From Algoriphagus sp. NG3 (lineage in GTDB: Bacteria; Bacteroidota; Bacteroidia; Cytophagales; Cyclobacteriaceae): DNA of 64,000 bases. Below, piece after piece: positions 1-9,390 of the stretch. How positions within the stretch are numbered: position 1 is the first letter of the stretch; every line of letters begins with the position of its first letter. Below the pieces are notes generated by a model, which was not told the origin of the DNA, made no database searches, and saw only the letters and a program-made list of their open reading frames with translations. The position numbers and the translations under genes are program-made. The DNA lies in NCBI RefSeq assembly GCF_034119865.1, contig NZ_CP139421.1, forward strand, positions 310,001 through 374,000. Reading direction: 5' to 3'.

Positions 1-165
1 ACGGCACGATCGGTAAATCCTGGGTCACTCCTATAGGTAGGGATTCCTATAGCTCGGGTAAAAACCATGGAGGCTTGATGGCTATGGGATCCAACACAAG
101 TTAACTACATAATCAAGCATCACGATCGCTGACCAGATATTCAGACTGGTCCTTGATACGGGATA
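1..165. repeat. Interspersed repeat, copy 1 (cut by window edge)
   Basis: This stretch aligns with about 41119-41275: both carry the same run from ACGGCAC through GGGATTCCTATAGCTC to CCAACACAAGTTAACTAC, with scattered substitutions. At 41 kb the repeat continues upstream into a series of GTGCC-N3-GGCAC palindromes, so this copy is probably truncated by the window border. A reading frame through the 41-kb copy is not conserved here, so it is treated as non-coding. Confidence 0.75.
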
Positions 166-183
166 GATTGCGTCTATTGAAAA

Positions 184-624
184 TTATACGACCATTAGGA
201 AATTGTCCTTACTTAATCCAGTGCTGTGATACTGGTGATTTACTGTGATTACTTTGTAAAGGATTGATTTAAGGATTTCAAAGTCTGAGGGTTTCTTAAT
301 GTAAATGTTTGCGCCATGGATAAGACAGTCATCTATGTCTTTTTGGGCACTAGAAGTGGAATATATTGCCACGGACAGGTTCTTTAAAATCTCTGTCCTG
401 CGCATTTCCACAAGGCATTCAATTCCTCCTTTGACCGGCATATTCAGATCCAGGAAGATCAGCTCCGGCAATAGGGTGTCTGGTCTTTTTAAATAATTAA
501 GCAAGTCTATACCGTTTACCACCCATTCCAAGGAAATTGCTAGATCGAGCTGTTCGATCGCTTCAATGAAAAACAATCGATCATCATCGTCATCATCTGC
601 TAAAAGTATATTGATATGCTTCAT
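184..624 (-). CDS. Single-domain response regulator (CheY/Rcp1-like)
   Basis: 146 aa, a receiver domain and nothing else. The acidic pocket is present (a run of Asp at residues 10-14), the phosphoacceptor is Asp59 in FLDLNMP, and the conserved Lys is at 110-111 (YIKKPSD). The extended acidic N-terminus and the loop before LLPELIF resemble Rcp1-type receivers that take phosphate from phytochrome or PAS histidine kinases. It lies 20 bp downstream of the AraC-type gene on the same strand, so the two may be co-transcribed. It has no output domain and presumably acts by protein contact. A PAS kinase lies at 5.5 kb, but a partnership is only a guess. Confidence 0.9.
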   Translation of the reverse strand: MKHINILLADDDDDDRLFFIEAIEQLDLAISLEWVVNGIDLLNYLKRPDTLLPELIFLDLNMPVKGGIECLVEMRRTEILKNLSVAIYSTSSAQKDIDDCLIHGANIYIKKPSDFEILKSILYKVITVNHQYHSTGLSKDNFLMVV

Positions 625-644
625 GATTTTCTGTAGTTAGAATA

Positions 645-1214
645 TTAATCATTATAGCTTGTCAATAATAGATTTTTTTGTTTTACTATTCTCAGAAAAG
701 TGGTGGAAGTGAGTCCGGTGATTTTCTTGAATTGACTGGATAAATGCCCTACGCTACTGTAGTTTAATTTATAGGCTATTTCCGTAAGCGTATATTCATC
801 GCTTAATATCATAGACTTCGCCCTTTCTATCTTCTGAAGAATAATATAATTTTCTAGTGTGTTTAAGGTGTGGGTTGAAAATGTGTTTGCAATATATCCA
901 TAACTTAAATTTAGTTTTTCTGCAATTAAATTTGATGTGTTTACGGTTTGATAAGAGTCTCCATAGACTATTTCTGTCACTGTGTCTTTTACTTTTTGAA
1001 TAAATTGATCTCGTTGTGTTTCTTTTAATTGTATCCCATATTCTCCTAGAATGTGTGTTAGCTTTTGATGTAGTGCATTGGGAATCTCCTCAAGTAGTTC
1101 TATGTTCAAAGAATTATGGTATTTGTACTTAATTCCAAGGTGCTTTAATTCTTTTTCCACTACTTGTTTGACTACGGCGTGTATCTGGTATCCTAATATT
1201 AATCTCATCTTCAA
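645..1214 (-). CDS. AraC-family transcriptional regulator
   Basis: 189 aa. The C-terminal ~95 residues form an AraC/XylS double helix-turn-helix: the second helix pair reads YTLTEIAYKLNYSSVGHLSS followed by FKKITGLTSTTF, a classic AraC signature. The N-terminal half has no recognisable ligand domain; it contains repeated Lys/Glu-rich helices and could mediate dimerisation. The translated start MKMRLILGYQIHAVV is the first in-frame Met. It precedes the single-domain response regulator by 20 bp, suggesting a two-gene unit. The target genes are not evident; the YciF-like gene starts about 680 bp away on the other strand. Confidence 0.88.
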   Translation of the reverse strand: MKMRLILGYQIHAVVKQVVEKELKHLGIKYKYHNSLNIELLEEIPNALHQKLTHILGEYGIQLKETQRDQFIQKVKDTVTEIVYGDSYQTVNTSNLIAEKLNLSYGYIANTFSTHTLNTLENYIILQKIERAKSMILSDEYTLTEIAYKLNYSSVGHLSSQFKKITGLTSTTFLRIVKQKNLLLTSYND

Positions 1215-1891
1215 ATACTTGTTTAAAAATCCTGATTTCTCAGCTAATTCCTATGGGTTCTAATTTATTTCACCAAATGTGCCAGATAATATATAAAATT
1301 TTTTACGATAAATTTGATTTTTCTAATCTCAAACACTTTCCGTCCCCTGAATTAGGGAAGATAAAAGAGCATGGAGATTTTTTATTCCCTCAAAAACGTT
1401 TTTTATTGCCGTAATGAGTCATTTCGTATTTCAGATGTCTAGAGTTATGCGAGAAGAATGATAAGCTATTTCACCTTTTAAATAATACCATTAAGGTGGA
1501 TTAATACGTTTAAATCTTTTTAAAATTTAATTTTGACCTGATATTTTTATATTTATTGCGTGGATGACGTATAAGCTGAATGCTTTGTCTGTGTAGATTT
1601 TCCACATATAGGGAATCATTCTCTACATCTTCCTTTCTGCACTGAAAATCGACATAGGACTATAAGGATTCTTAAGTTCTGATATCTATCAATCTCTATT
1701 TACTTATTATTTTTAAGTGATCAATGTAGTTTCAATGTGACACTTTCGGGAATAAAAGTCACATATTTATTTACTCTATATGTCTGAATCCGCTATCCTA
1801 TCCATAATTAAGCTAATTTATAATTGGCAAGTTATTGGTCTATGAATCAATATCAACTATTTATTAACCTATAACTAACCACGGAACTATT
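1215..1891. other. Gene-free intergenic region
   Basis: 677 bp of AT-rich sequence between the divergent AraC-type gene and the YciF-like gene. No open frame of protein-like composition and no repeat shared with the rest of the window was seen. It must hold the promoters of both flanking units, but no good TTTG/TAnnTTTG pair could be fixed by eye. Confidence 0.6.
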
Positions 1892-2434
1892 ATGACTACT
1901 AAAACACCAACAGCCACAGCTGCTTCATCACAGAAAATGAAGAATTCAAAATTCCACAAATTATTTTTGAAGGAACTGAAGGATATCTATTGGGCCGAAA
2001 AACATCTGGTCAAAGCTCTTCCCAAGATGAAGGAGGCGGCTACCTCGTCTAAATTGTCAAAAGCTATTGGATCTCACCTAGAGGAGACAGAGGAGCATGT
2101 GAACAGACTGGAAAAGGTATTTCAACTCCTGGATGAAAAAGCCCAGGCAAAAAAATGCGAGGCTATGGAAGGTTTACTTGCAGAAGCGACCAGTATAGTA
2201 GATGACACCAAATCAGATACTATGGTTAGAGATGCCGGAATCATCATCGCTTGCCAGAAAGTGGAGCATTATGAGATCGCTTCCTATGGGTCTTTGACAG
2301 AGCTTGCCAAGAAAATGGAACATAATGAATGTGCAGAGATACTATCGCAAACGCTTGATGAAGAAAAGAAGGCCGATAAAAAATTGACCAAATTAGCTGA
2401 ATCAGAAATTAATGATAAAGCTGCGCAAGAATAG
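1892..2434 (+). CDS. YciE/YciF-like ferritin-fold protein (DUF892)
   Basis: 180 aa, the usual length for DUF892. After a low-complexity Thr/Ala-rich start, the four-helix ferritin-like core runs from about residue 20 to 170. Candidate metal ligands are visible in helix pairs: KELKDIYWAEKHL, HLEETEEHVNRLEKVF and KVEHYEIASYGSL. Family members are dimeric di-iron proteins induced by osmotic, oxidative or stationary-phase stress, and their biochemical role is not settled. The neighbouring 78-aa membrane protein follows after 251 bp. Placement near SDR, CinA-like and dodecin genes fits a general-stress cluster. Confidence 0.9.
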   Translation: MTTKTPTATAASSQKMKNSKFHKLFLKELKDIYWAEKHLVKALPKMKEAATSSKLSKAIGSHLEETEEHVNRLEKVFQLLDEKAQAKKCEAMEGLLAEATSIVDDTKSDTMVRDAGIIIACQKVEHYEIASYGSLTELAKKMEHNECAEILSQTLDEEKKADKKLTKLAESEINDKAAQE

Positions 2435-2685
2435 TCCTAACAATTTTTGATTGATAGAAGACGGTTTTGATTTCGATTTTGTTGATAAGGAAAAGTAACA
2501 GACTGTGGAAAGTCTGACACAATCTGTTAATGGATTGACGAGGGTATAGCATTTCAAATCCGTATAATAGCTTTTGTGATCCATTATTATGGGTGTTAAG
2601 CTTTTATCTTAAAATATCAATCTCTAGGAATAATATTTGAAATTTATCAGGTATTATAATTATTAACCACTAAAAAAAACACACG

Positions 2686-2922
2686 ATGAACACAAATCGA
2701 AAAGAAGGAGAAGTTGCTAAAACCATTGAATCCCAAACAGCTAAAATACCATCAGATGTATTCCTATGGTCATCATTGTCTGCCATGGGGGCGTCTTTAT
2801 GTTTAAAAGTTTGTAAACAGGATCACTTGGCCTTGTTTGTAGGCCAATGGGCTGCCCCATTTATGCTGTTGGGGATTTATAATAAAATTGTAAAAACAGA
2901 AGGGTCTGACAAAGAAAGCTAA
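2686..2922 (+). CDS. Small membrane protein, unknown function
   Basis: 78 aa. Hydrophilic N-terminus (about 1-25), then two hydrophobic segments at roughly 27-42 and 50-66, ending in a charged tail (KTEGSDKES). The start ATG follows an A-rich leader. I do not recognise a named family, but small two-helix proteins of this type commonly accompany DUF892 genes in Bacteroidota. Cys residues at 39 and 43 lie in the loop between the helices. Confidence 0.75.
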   Translation: MNTNRKEGEVAKTIESQTAKIPSDVFLWSSLSAMGASLCLKVCKQDHLALFVGQWAAPFMLLGIYNKIVKTEGSDKES

Positions 2923-2955
2923 AAGCAAACCTTTGTCAGTCGCCTAAATACAGGA

Positions 2956-3381
2956 ATGGCCTCTAATGTCGTTCCTGTGTTTTTAACTTATTATCATATG
3001 GTAAATTATAATCAAGTGTCAGAATTAGGTTTTCGATTTCTCACACCTAGCCTCCTAGGTCAAAGAAGTCAATATAACTCATGTATAACTGATAATACGG
3101 GGAAATTAGGTTTGTACTTGTGGATTGCCAGACCTTGGAATTCGGGCGTCGTTCTAAAGGATGAAGTGTATCCTCCAGGGGAAGTTGTCCCCAGACCGAA
3201 CGAGCCCGAAATCCTCCCTGATCCCGAAATTCCTGAAGAAGAAGAATATCTTCCGGATAGAGAGGAGGTTCCCGTAGAAGAACCCAGAAGAGAAATCAAT
3301 GATCCATACAAGCCTGATCGTGAGCAGGATTTTCCTCCCGACTCAGAACCGGCTTGGCCGCAGGAAGAACCAAAAAAATAG
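2956..3381 (+). CDS. Proline/glutamate-rich hypothetical protein
   Basis: 141 aa. The C-terminal ~75 residues are strongly biased to Pro, Glu, Asp and Arg (PPGEVVPRPNEPEILPDPE, then PEEEEYLPDREEVPVEEP), which looks like a real disordered protein segment. The first ~65 residues have no such character, and the true start may be a TTG or later codon within the frame. It lies 33 bp after the 78-aa gene and is followed at once by a terminator-like hairpin, supporting it as the last gene of that unit. No function is assigned. Confidence 0.45.
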   Translation: MASNVVPVFLTYYHMVNYNQVSELGFRFLTPSLLGQRSQYNSCITDNTGKLGLYLWIARPWNSGVVLKDEVYPPGEVVPRPNEPEILPDPEIPEEEEYLPDREEVPVEEPRREINDPYKPDREQDFPPDSEPAWPQEEPKK

Positions 3382-3406
3382 GGCAGAATTTCTGCTCTAT
3401 TTCTTT
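3380..3406 (+). terminator. Rho-independent terminator
   Basis: Stem AGGGCAG (3380-3386) pairs with CTGCTCT (3392-3398) around an AATTT loop, with one G.T pair, followed by a T-rich tail. It overlaps the stop codon of the Pro/Glu-rich gene and likely ends the transcript that carries 1.9-3.4 kb. Confidence 0.6.
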
Positions 3407-3587
3407 TCAGGCTGAGCAGCCAGTCTGCCTAATGCATGAAAGTCGAAGTCTTTTATGCGCTAATTAAGTCCATTTCGACTTCCTGCCCTCCGGCAGGCGG
3501 GTGCTCAATGTGACAGTTATGAGTCGTGGGACAGCCTCTTTTTTCTTCTTGTTTTCTGGACTTCGACAAGTTAGTGTTGTTTTATCC

Positions 3588-4988
3588 TCAACAAGGAATG
3601 TTGAGAAGCTTAAGTTTTACGTAGAGTGTTTTTCGATGGATGTTCAGCACCTCGGCGGCTTTGGTCTTATTGTACCTTACTTTTTCCAGAACTTCCATTA
3701 TTCTTTTCGATTCGGCTTTCAGCGCAGTGGATTTCAAATCTCCTTTGTTCGTTACCGATAAAAATCCCTTAGAATCTGTAGGTTCATCTGATCCATAGAG
3801 TGAACTTTTATAATTACTAATTCTTGACGGGAGACAACCTTTCCTTATAATGTTTTCTGAATCAGCAAATAACGTGGATCTTCTTATGACGTTTCTTAGC
3901 TCGCGTATATTTCCCGGCCAATCATATTCTTCCAACAGAGCATTGGCTTCTTTGCAAACCTTAGCTTTGGGTCTTCCCAATTCTCTGCTGGTCTCCTCTA
4001 GGAAGAAGTCTATGAACATGGGGATATCTTCTGGACGTTCTCTCAGGGAAGGAACGTCAAGCGTATATTCGCATAGCCTGAAATAGAGGTCTTCGCGGAA
4101 GTTTGCCGTTCCCGACTTTTGGGATAGGTTTTCATTGGTGGCAGCTATGATCCTTACATCCACGGGAATCTCTTTTGTTCCACCTATTTTCCTGATCACT
4201 TTTTCCTGGAGCGCCCGCAGAAGGGCAATCTGGATATCCATTGGTAGATTGGCAATCTCATCCAGGAAGATCGTTCCTCCGTTTGCTTGCTCGAAAAAAC
4301 CTGCTTTTTGAAATACGGCACCAGTGAAAGCCCCTTTCTCATGTCCAAAAAGTTCACTTCCTGCTAATTCCCGGGAGAGACAGCCGCAGTCCACCGCCAC
4401 GAAAGGACCGTCTTTCCGCATACTTTTCTGGTGGATCAGGCGGGCTAGTGACTCTTTGCCAGTGCCTGTTTCTCCCTGGATGATCACCGTAAAATTCGTG
4501 GGGCCTACACGCTCCACCTGTTCTATGATAGCACGTGCTTTTTTGCTTTTCCCCGTTACCCGCTCAGGAGCTTTGGGTCTGTCTTTAGCCTTTTGGATAG
4601 GGGTACTGTCAATAGGACTTTTATAGTTTGTGCCGTTTCCGGCTTCACGTATTGCATCAAGGAGTTCATCCGGGTTAAGCGGTTTTGAGATAAAGTTCTT
4701 CGCTCCCTTTTGGATCAGGGACACCACGTTTTTCAGGTTGACTTCCTTTCCCATCAGGATCATGTTGGCTGTAGGGTTTATCTTCTGGACTTCGTCAAAA
4801 AAGATGTTGCCTGTGGTGTCAGGAAGACTGTATTCTGCTAAAATCAAATCATATTTTTTTTGCTGTAGCATTTGCAAAGCGTGATTGCCTTTAGTGGTGG
4901 TTGCTACTGTGTAGTTTTTTTTGGTTAAAAACTTTGACAACAGCTCACAATTGGAGATCTGATTGTCCACGACAAGTACATGTTTCAT
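3588..4988 (-). CDS. Sigma-54-dependent activator with degenerate receiver
   Basis: 466 aa, NtrC/AtoC architecture. The receiver-like domain (1-115) has lost its chemistry: the phosphoacceptor position is Glu52 (LILAEYSLPD), the acidic pair is D8-N9, and the usual Thr/Ser is Gly80, while Lys102 remains. The AAA+ domain (about 142-365) is intact: Walker A GETGTGKE at 172-179, GAFTGA at 219-224 for sigma-54 contact, Walker B TIFLDE at 239-244, and arginine-finger region RDLYFRL. A Fis-type HTH closes the protein (about 425-464). Glu at the acceptor site often mimics phosphorylation, so it may be constitutively competent. No sensor kinase gene is adjacent on the same strand. Confidence 0.92.
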   Translation of the reverse strand: MKHVLVVDNQISNCELLSKFLTKKNYTVATTTKGNHALQMLQQKKYDLILAEYSLPDTTGNIFFDEVQKINPTANMILMGKEVNLKNVVSLIQKGAKNFISKPLNPDELLDAIREAGNGTNYKSPIDSTPIQKAKDRPKAPERVTGKSKKARAIIEQVERVGPTNFTVIIQGETGTGKESLARLIHQKSMRKDGPFVAVDCGCLSRELAGSELFGHEKGAFTGAVFQKAGFFEQANGGTIFLDEIANLPMDIQIALLRALQEKVIRKIGGTKEIPVDVRIIAATNENLSQKSGTANFREDLYFRLCEYTLDVPSLRERPEDIPMFIDFFLEETSRELGRPKAKVCKEANALLEEYDWPGNIRELRNVIRRSTLFADSENIIRKGCLPSRISNYKSSLYGSDEPTDSKGFLSVTNKGDLKSTALKAESKRIMEVLEKVRYNKTKAAEVLNIHRKTLYVKLKLLNIPC

Positions 4989-5478
4989 AAGAGGGCGTAT
5001 AGTTAGTGGTTTGTTTCCTTAAAGCTATCCATTTACTGATTCCATTCTGTTACATGAATTACACAGATCGTTACATAATTTCAGGGTGAAGATGCCTCTT
5101 GGTTCGGCAGTTATTACCATAGTATCATAAGTATCCTACTCTCAGGGACTGGATTCCTGATCAATACGGAGAGGACTGGCTAAGGAAAGCGGGGAATTGA
5201 GCAGGTGTGAAGACCGATTTAGCAGCGCTTCTAACTAAGTGCTCCTGTGTCTTGGCTCTTTTTAGTGCAGCAAGAAGGGATTATTAAAATTGCCGATGTA
5301 GAACGGGGTAAATAGACGAACTTAAACAATCCAGTAGCCAAAATGTTGTAAAAAGGAATCATCATGTGCATCATGTTCATCTGAATCATTGCATTATTCT
5401 TGTTGCCCCTTGTAAGGGGAAGAAAAAACAAGGAGGTGTTTGGCAAGACCATTTCAAACTCCCCTACTATATATTGCT
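4989..5478. other. Divergent intergenic region
   Basis: 490 bp between the sigma-54 activator and the PAS kinase. It contains a short hairpin, CCCCTT (5406-5411) with AAGGGG (5414-5419). An antisense frame at 5231-5452 is not protein-like. No repeat family member is present. Confidence 0.5.
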
Positions 5479-7638
5479 ATGTTAAATCGATCCAAAAAAT
5501 TACAGGTTAGTTCCTTCCTGACTACACTGGTTGTGATTCTGATCGTTCTTGTTTTAGGTTTTTTACAGCATATTACATTAAAAAAAGAACGGGATCAAAC
5601 TGTTAAAAGTCAACAGCTTATTCAGGAGCTTTCACTTCTAGTGGCACAATTTGAAAAGCTGGAGGGGCTTCCTTATGAGTATGAGGGAGATTCTTATTCT
5701 CAGGTAGTAGATCAATATGTAAGTACAATCACGACAATCCAGTTTTATTTTTCCCATTTAGCCACCTCAAAAAAGGCGACACTTCTTAGGGATCCATACT
5801 TCGACAGCCTTCAGATCAGATCAGCAGCTTACCTGGAAGAGTACCAAAATTTAATGGCCTTAAGTTTTGAGCCCAATGCTGAAGCGGATTTACCTACTTT
5901 ATATTCAAATTTGGAAGAGCTTAGCGTATCTTCTTTTATTTCCAATTGGAGCAGGCTGGAGGGTGAAGCTCTATCAGAAGAACGCGCACGCTTCAATTTG
6001 TTTTATGACATCTGTTTTTGGGTTTCCATACTTCTGCTGTTGCACTTGGTTATATTTCATATTCTCCATTCCAGGAAAGTGACGAAGGAGTTTGATGACT
6101 GTGATAAGGCAATATTACAAAACCGGATCACCAGCGAAGTTTTTGAACATATAGAGAAAATGGCAGGTATGGGACATGCGTATTATAATTTCAAAGAGAA
6201 AAAGTTGGTGTTTTCAATTAATTTATACCGGATTTTAGGATATTCTGATACAGGTGCTTCTCCTTCTTTCAAAACGTACCTCGGTAGGATTTTTCCTCAA
6301 GACAGGGAGCAGGTTTTATCTACTTTGAAATCCCTGACACTGATAAAAAACGCATTGGAAACCAGTGCCAGGGTAGTCCTCCCTGACGGAACAATAAAGA
6401 ATGTCCGTATGCTGGGCTTTATAAGGAATGATGAACGTGGGAGAATAGCAGTCTTTGTGACCAAGGATGTTACGGCTGAAATCTCCTCACAGGAAAAACT
6501 GCAAGAGCTAAATGCCAGTTTATCCCTACAAAACCGGCTGTTCAAACATGTCGAATCAGTTGCTTCAATTGGGTATTATTCACATTTTATTGATACAGGT
6601 AGGCAGGTGTTTTCGGATAATCTGTTCAGGCTGCTCGGATTTGCTCCTGATTCATTCACGCCTTCCCGAAATATCCTTTTATCACATGTACTGGAAGAGG
6701 ATAAGGAAGTAGCTGGTGCCTGGACAGATCCTGACCTGGATTATGACAGGAGCCTAAAAGAAACCATTAGGGTCCAAGACCGCTACGATACGATTAAATA
6801 TTTGAGTTTGAGCCGAGAATTTTTTGAAGATGGGGCAATGAGGGTCCTGGTGGTGACATTGAAAGATGTCTCTGTAGAGGCGTCCATCAACCGGGACCTT
6901 GAAAACAAAAACAAGGAATTGTTTAGAAGCAATGCCGAGCTGGAATCATTCAACCATATAGCCAGCCATGATCTTCAAGAACCGATACGGAAGATCCTCA
7001 CTTTGATCTCCATGTTGAAAAGCCAGTCAGAACTGAAATTGACAGAAAAAACTGAGGACTACTTGAGCAGGATCAAACGATCTGCCAGCAGGATGCAGCT
7101 TCTGATTTTGGATCTGCTGAAGTTTTCCCGTGTTTCACATGAGGAGAAGGAATTTAAGTTGACTAATCTCAACAACCTAATGGCGGCAGTTCTCGATGAA
7201 CTGAGCTTGAAAATTGAGGAGAATGGAGCTGAGGTCAATGCTACTATACTACCGGAGGTTTCAGTGATTCCTTCACAGATGCGACAGCTTTTCACCAATC
7301 TGATCGAGAATGCGTTAAAATTTGGCAAGCCTGATCAAAAGACCATCGTCGATATTTATACTGAGGAGCCTACAGAGCAGGAAAAGGCACTTTTTGCTAA
7401 GGACTATACGTCAAATTTACTAAAGATAACTGTGCAGGATAATGGAATAGGATTCGATCCTGCTCATGCAGAGCGCATTTTTATAATCTTCAACAGGCTA
7501 CATGATAAGCAGTTTTCCGAAGGCTCTGGAATTGGGCTGGCTATCTGTAAGAAAGTCGTTGAAAATCACGGAGGAGTTATATTTGCTGATGCGATTCCCG
7601 GAGATGGCTCCAAGTTTACTTTTATTATACCCGCTTAA
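5479..7638 (+). CDS. Membrane PAS sensor histidine kinase
   Basis: 719 aa from the ATG at 5479; this start is preferred over one 13 codons upstream because it directly precedes the first membrane helix (about residues 10-32). A second helix lies near 175-200, leaving a periplasmic loop of ~140 residues. Two PAS-like repeats follow in the cytoplasm, then HisKA with the phospho-His in FNHIASHDLQEPIRK (His497) and a HATPase domain with N-box LIENALKFG, DNGIGF and GSGIGLAICKKVV. All catalytic boxes look intact. There is no receiver in the protein. The orphan single-domain regulator at 0.2 kb is one possible partner, by proximity only. Confidence 0.92.
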   Translation: MLNRSKKLQVSSFLTTLVVILIVLVLGFLQHITLKKERDQTVKSQQLIQELSLLVAQFEKLEGLPYEYEGDSYSQVVDQYVSTITTIQFYFSHLATSKKATLLRDPYFDSLQIRSAAYLEEYQNLMALSFEPNAEADLPTLYSNLEELSVSSFISNWSRLEGEALSEERARFNLFYDICFWVSILLLLHLVIFHILHSRKVTKEFDDCDKAILQNRITSEVFEHIEKMAGMGHAYYNFKEKKLVFSINLYRILGYSDTGASPSFKTYLGRIFPQDREQVLSTLKSLTLIKNALETSARVVLPDGTIKNVRMLGFIRNDERGRIAVFVTKDVTAEISSQEKLQELNASLSLQNRLFKHVESVASIGYYSHFIDTGRQVFSDNLFRLLGFAPDSFTPSRNILLSHVLEEDKEVAGAWTDPDLDYDRSLKETIRVQDRYDTIKYLSLSREFFEDGAMRVLVVTLKDVSVEASINRDLENKNKELFRSNAELESFNHIASHDLQEPIRKILTLISMLKSQSELKLTEKTEDYLSRIKRSASRMQLLILDLLKFSRVSHEEKEFKLTNLNNLMAAVLDELSLKIEENGAEVNATILPEVSVIPSQMRQLFTNLIENALKFGKPDQKTIVDIYTEEPTEQEKALFAKDYTSNLLKITVQDNGIGFDPAHAERIFIIFNRLHDKQFSEGSGIGLAICKKVVENHGGVIFADAIPGDGSKFTFIIPA

Positions 7639-7793
7639 TCCATGGCTTATGCCGGTAGCAAAAGAAAAAATATCCATTTTTAGACATAATTTAAATTCTC
7701 CCACGGCCAAGGTATTTTAAACTTACTCCTAGTAAGGTGGTAAGACGGGGCATGCAGAGCTAGATCTATCTGCCGATCTTTGGGTATATTCTA

Positions 7794-8098
7794 GGGCTTG
7801 CTGAAAAAGTCTCAGCTATGCCAGGCCTGCCTGCCCTCCGGGAGGCGGCCCTACCGGACAGGCAGGTTCAAGGCGGCCGAGTGAAGATGTATGCTTATAC
7901 TTCGAATGAGGCCAACGAAGAAGATGGTATGGCTGAGGCTAGCTTGAAAATCTTGGTTTTATAATTTTCTGATGCATGGATAAAGGCCTTTTATCCTTAA
8001 AAAGCTTGCACTTGCTGAAAAACTATTCTCCCAAAAAAATGTGCTAATCATTCAAAATTATAGTTTTTGATATATTAAAAGCGTTTTTCAGCAGGCCC
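7794..8098. mobile_element. MITE-like element, copy 1
   Basis: 305 bp bounded by terminal inverted repeats: the left end reads GGGCTTGCTGAAAAA and the right end, on the other strand, GGGCCTGCTGAAAAA. It matches 17669-17970 almost base for base, and shorter or diverged copies lie at 40574-40736 and 32059-32226. It contains no transposase gene, so it is likely mobilised in trans by a transposase recognising these ends. The internal part includes a palindromic CCTGCC-rich block. The rest of the 7639-8322 gap shows nothing clear except a TAACTTTG at 8217-8224 that could be a -7 box for the next gene. Confidence 0.75.
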
Positions 8099-8322
8099 TA
8101 TTATAGTCATCCTAGCCTGTGGCGATGGCATTCCAGAGACTTTTTCAGTGAGCTCTTAGATAGGAATTTTGAAAGTAATCCTCATAATTATGTAATGTCC
8201 CCTTTATTTAACTAGCTAACTTTGGTAGAGTACTATATGACTAAATAGTCCGATCCTATATAGCAAAATAGTACTGCCCTTTATTTTATTAAACCAACTA
8301 ACACCATCAAACCTACTATCTT

Positions 8323-9180
8323 ATGTCAGAAAATACTGAACGAAGAGGACAAACCCAGGAGCGGCAACCTGGCAGGGAATACAAAATGTATCCCTTGCCG
8401 GAATTTATCAAAGATGGATACAAAGGTTCTGGGATTCTTAAAGACAAAGTTGCGATCATTACCGGAGGAGACAGCGGGATAGGAAGAGCAATAGCTGTTC
8501 TATTTGCCGAAGAAGGCGCTGATCTGGTTATTTCTTACTATGGTGAAGACGAGGATGCCGGGTTTACCAAAGAAGAAGTAGAAAAACGAGGTAGAAAAGC
8601 CCTACTTATCAATGGTGATGTGTCGAAGAGCAGTCATTGCAAAACCATCATGAGCAAAACCCTGGAGGAATTTGGGAAATTGGACATCCTGATAAACAAC
8701 GCAGCCATGCAGTTTCCACAGGAAAGTTTGACGGATATAACTGACGAGCAGCTACATAAAACTTTTGAGACCAATATTTATCCCTATTTCTACCTAAGCA
8801 GGGAAGCTCTGCCACATATGGACAAAGGAAGTACTATCATTAATACTTCCTCAGTCACTGCCTATCAGGGAAATGGGCGACTGATAGACTATTCCTCCAC
8901 CAAGGGCGCAATAGTAAGTTTTACCAGATCCCTATCTGCCAATCTTGCCCATAGGGGAATTCGCGTAAATGGGGTGGCACCCGGGCCGATATGGACACCA
9001 TTGATTCCTGCCACATTCGGTAAGGAAGATGTCGCTACGTTTGGACAAAACGTGCCGCTCAACCGCGCAGGAGAACCATCAGAAGTAGCCCCAAGCTTCC
9101 TCTTTTTAGCTTCCGATCAGTCCAGCTACATTACCGGGCAGTTTATTCATCCAAATGGAGGAGAAATCATCAATACTTAA
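8323..9180 (+). CDS. SDR-family oxidoreductase (general stress type)
   Basis: 285 aa, a short-chain dehydrogenase with the ~40-residue N-terminal extension typical of the Gsp39/YhxC group. The dinucleotide-binding motif TGGDSGIG is at 48-54, the NNAA motif follows INNAAMQ near 125-130, and the catalytic residues are Ser176/177, Tyr190 and Lys194 (YSSTK). The substrate is unknown; homologues are NAD(P)-dependent stress-induced reductases. It is followed after 11 bp by a 53-codon frame and then by the CinA-like gene, so the three may be one transcript. Confidence 0.93.
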   Translation: MSENTERRGQTQERQPGREYKMYPLPEFIKDGYKGSGILKDKVAIITGGDSGIGRAIAVLFAEEGADLVISYYGEDEDAGFTKEEVEKRGRKALLINGDVSKSSHCKTIMSKTLEEFGKLDILINNAAMQFPQESLTDITDEQLHKTFETNIYPYFYLSREALPHMDKGSTIINTSSVTAYQGNGRLIDYSSTKGAIVSFTRSLSANLAHRGIRVNGVAPGPIWTPLIPATFGKEDVATFGQNVPLNRAGEPSEVAPSFLFLASDQSSYITGQFIHPNGGEIINT

Positions 9181-9191
9181 CTGAACAAATC

Positions 9192-9353
9192 ATGTCAAAC
9201 AAAGAAGAAAGCGATTTTGAGAAAAAGATAGACAAGGACAATATCAAAGTCACACCATTTGGGACAAGCAAGAAAAAAAAGAATGTTCCAGATCAAGACC
9301 CTCAGGAAGAATATCTTAGTCCTAAGTCAAAGAATAACCAAAAAGAAAAGTAA
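9192..9353 (+). CDS. Small hydrophilic protein, unknown
   Basis: 53 codons starting MSNKEESDFEKKIDKDN and ending SKNNQKEK. The protein is highly charged, Lys/Glu/Asp-rich and likely disordered. Its composition, its position 11 bp after the SDR stop and 37 bp before the CinA-like start, and its uninterrupted frame support it as real. No family is recognised. Confidence 0.55.
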   Translation: MSNKEESDFEKKIDKDNIKVTPFGTSKKKKNVPDQDPQEEYLSPKSKNNQKEK

Positions 9354-9390
9354 AACTGGCTTTATAGAAGTAAATTGAATAGTTTGAATT

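Noticed and set aside
5231..5452. 73-aa minus-strand frame upstream of the PAS kinase
   Set aside because: Composition is not protein-like, it overlaps the kinase leader, and there is no supporting context.
8217..8224. TAACTTTG as promoter of the SDR gene
   Set aside because: No matching -33 element at the proper distance was found, so it is mentioned only as a possibility.
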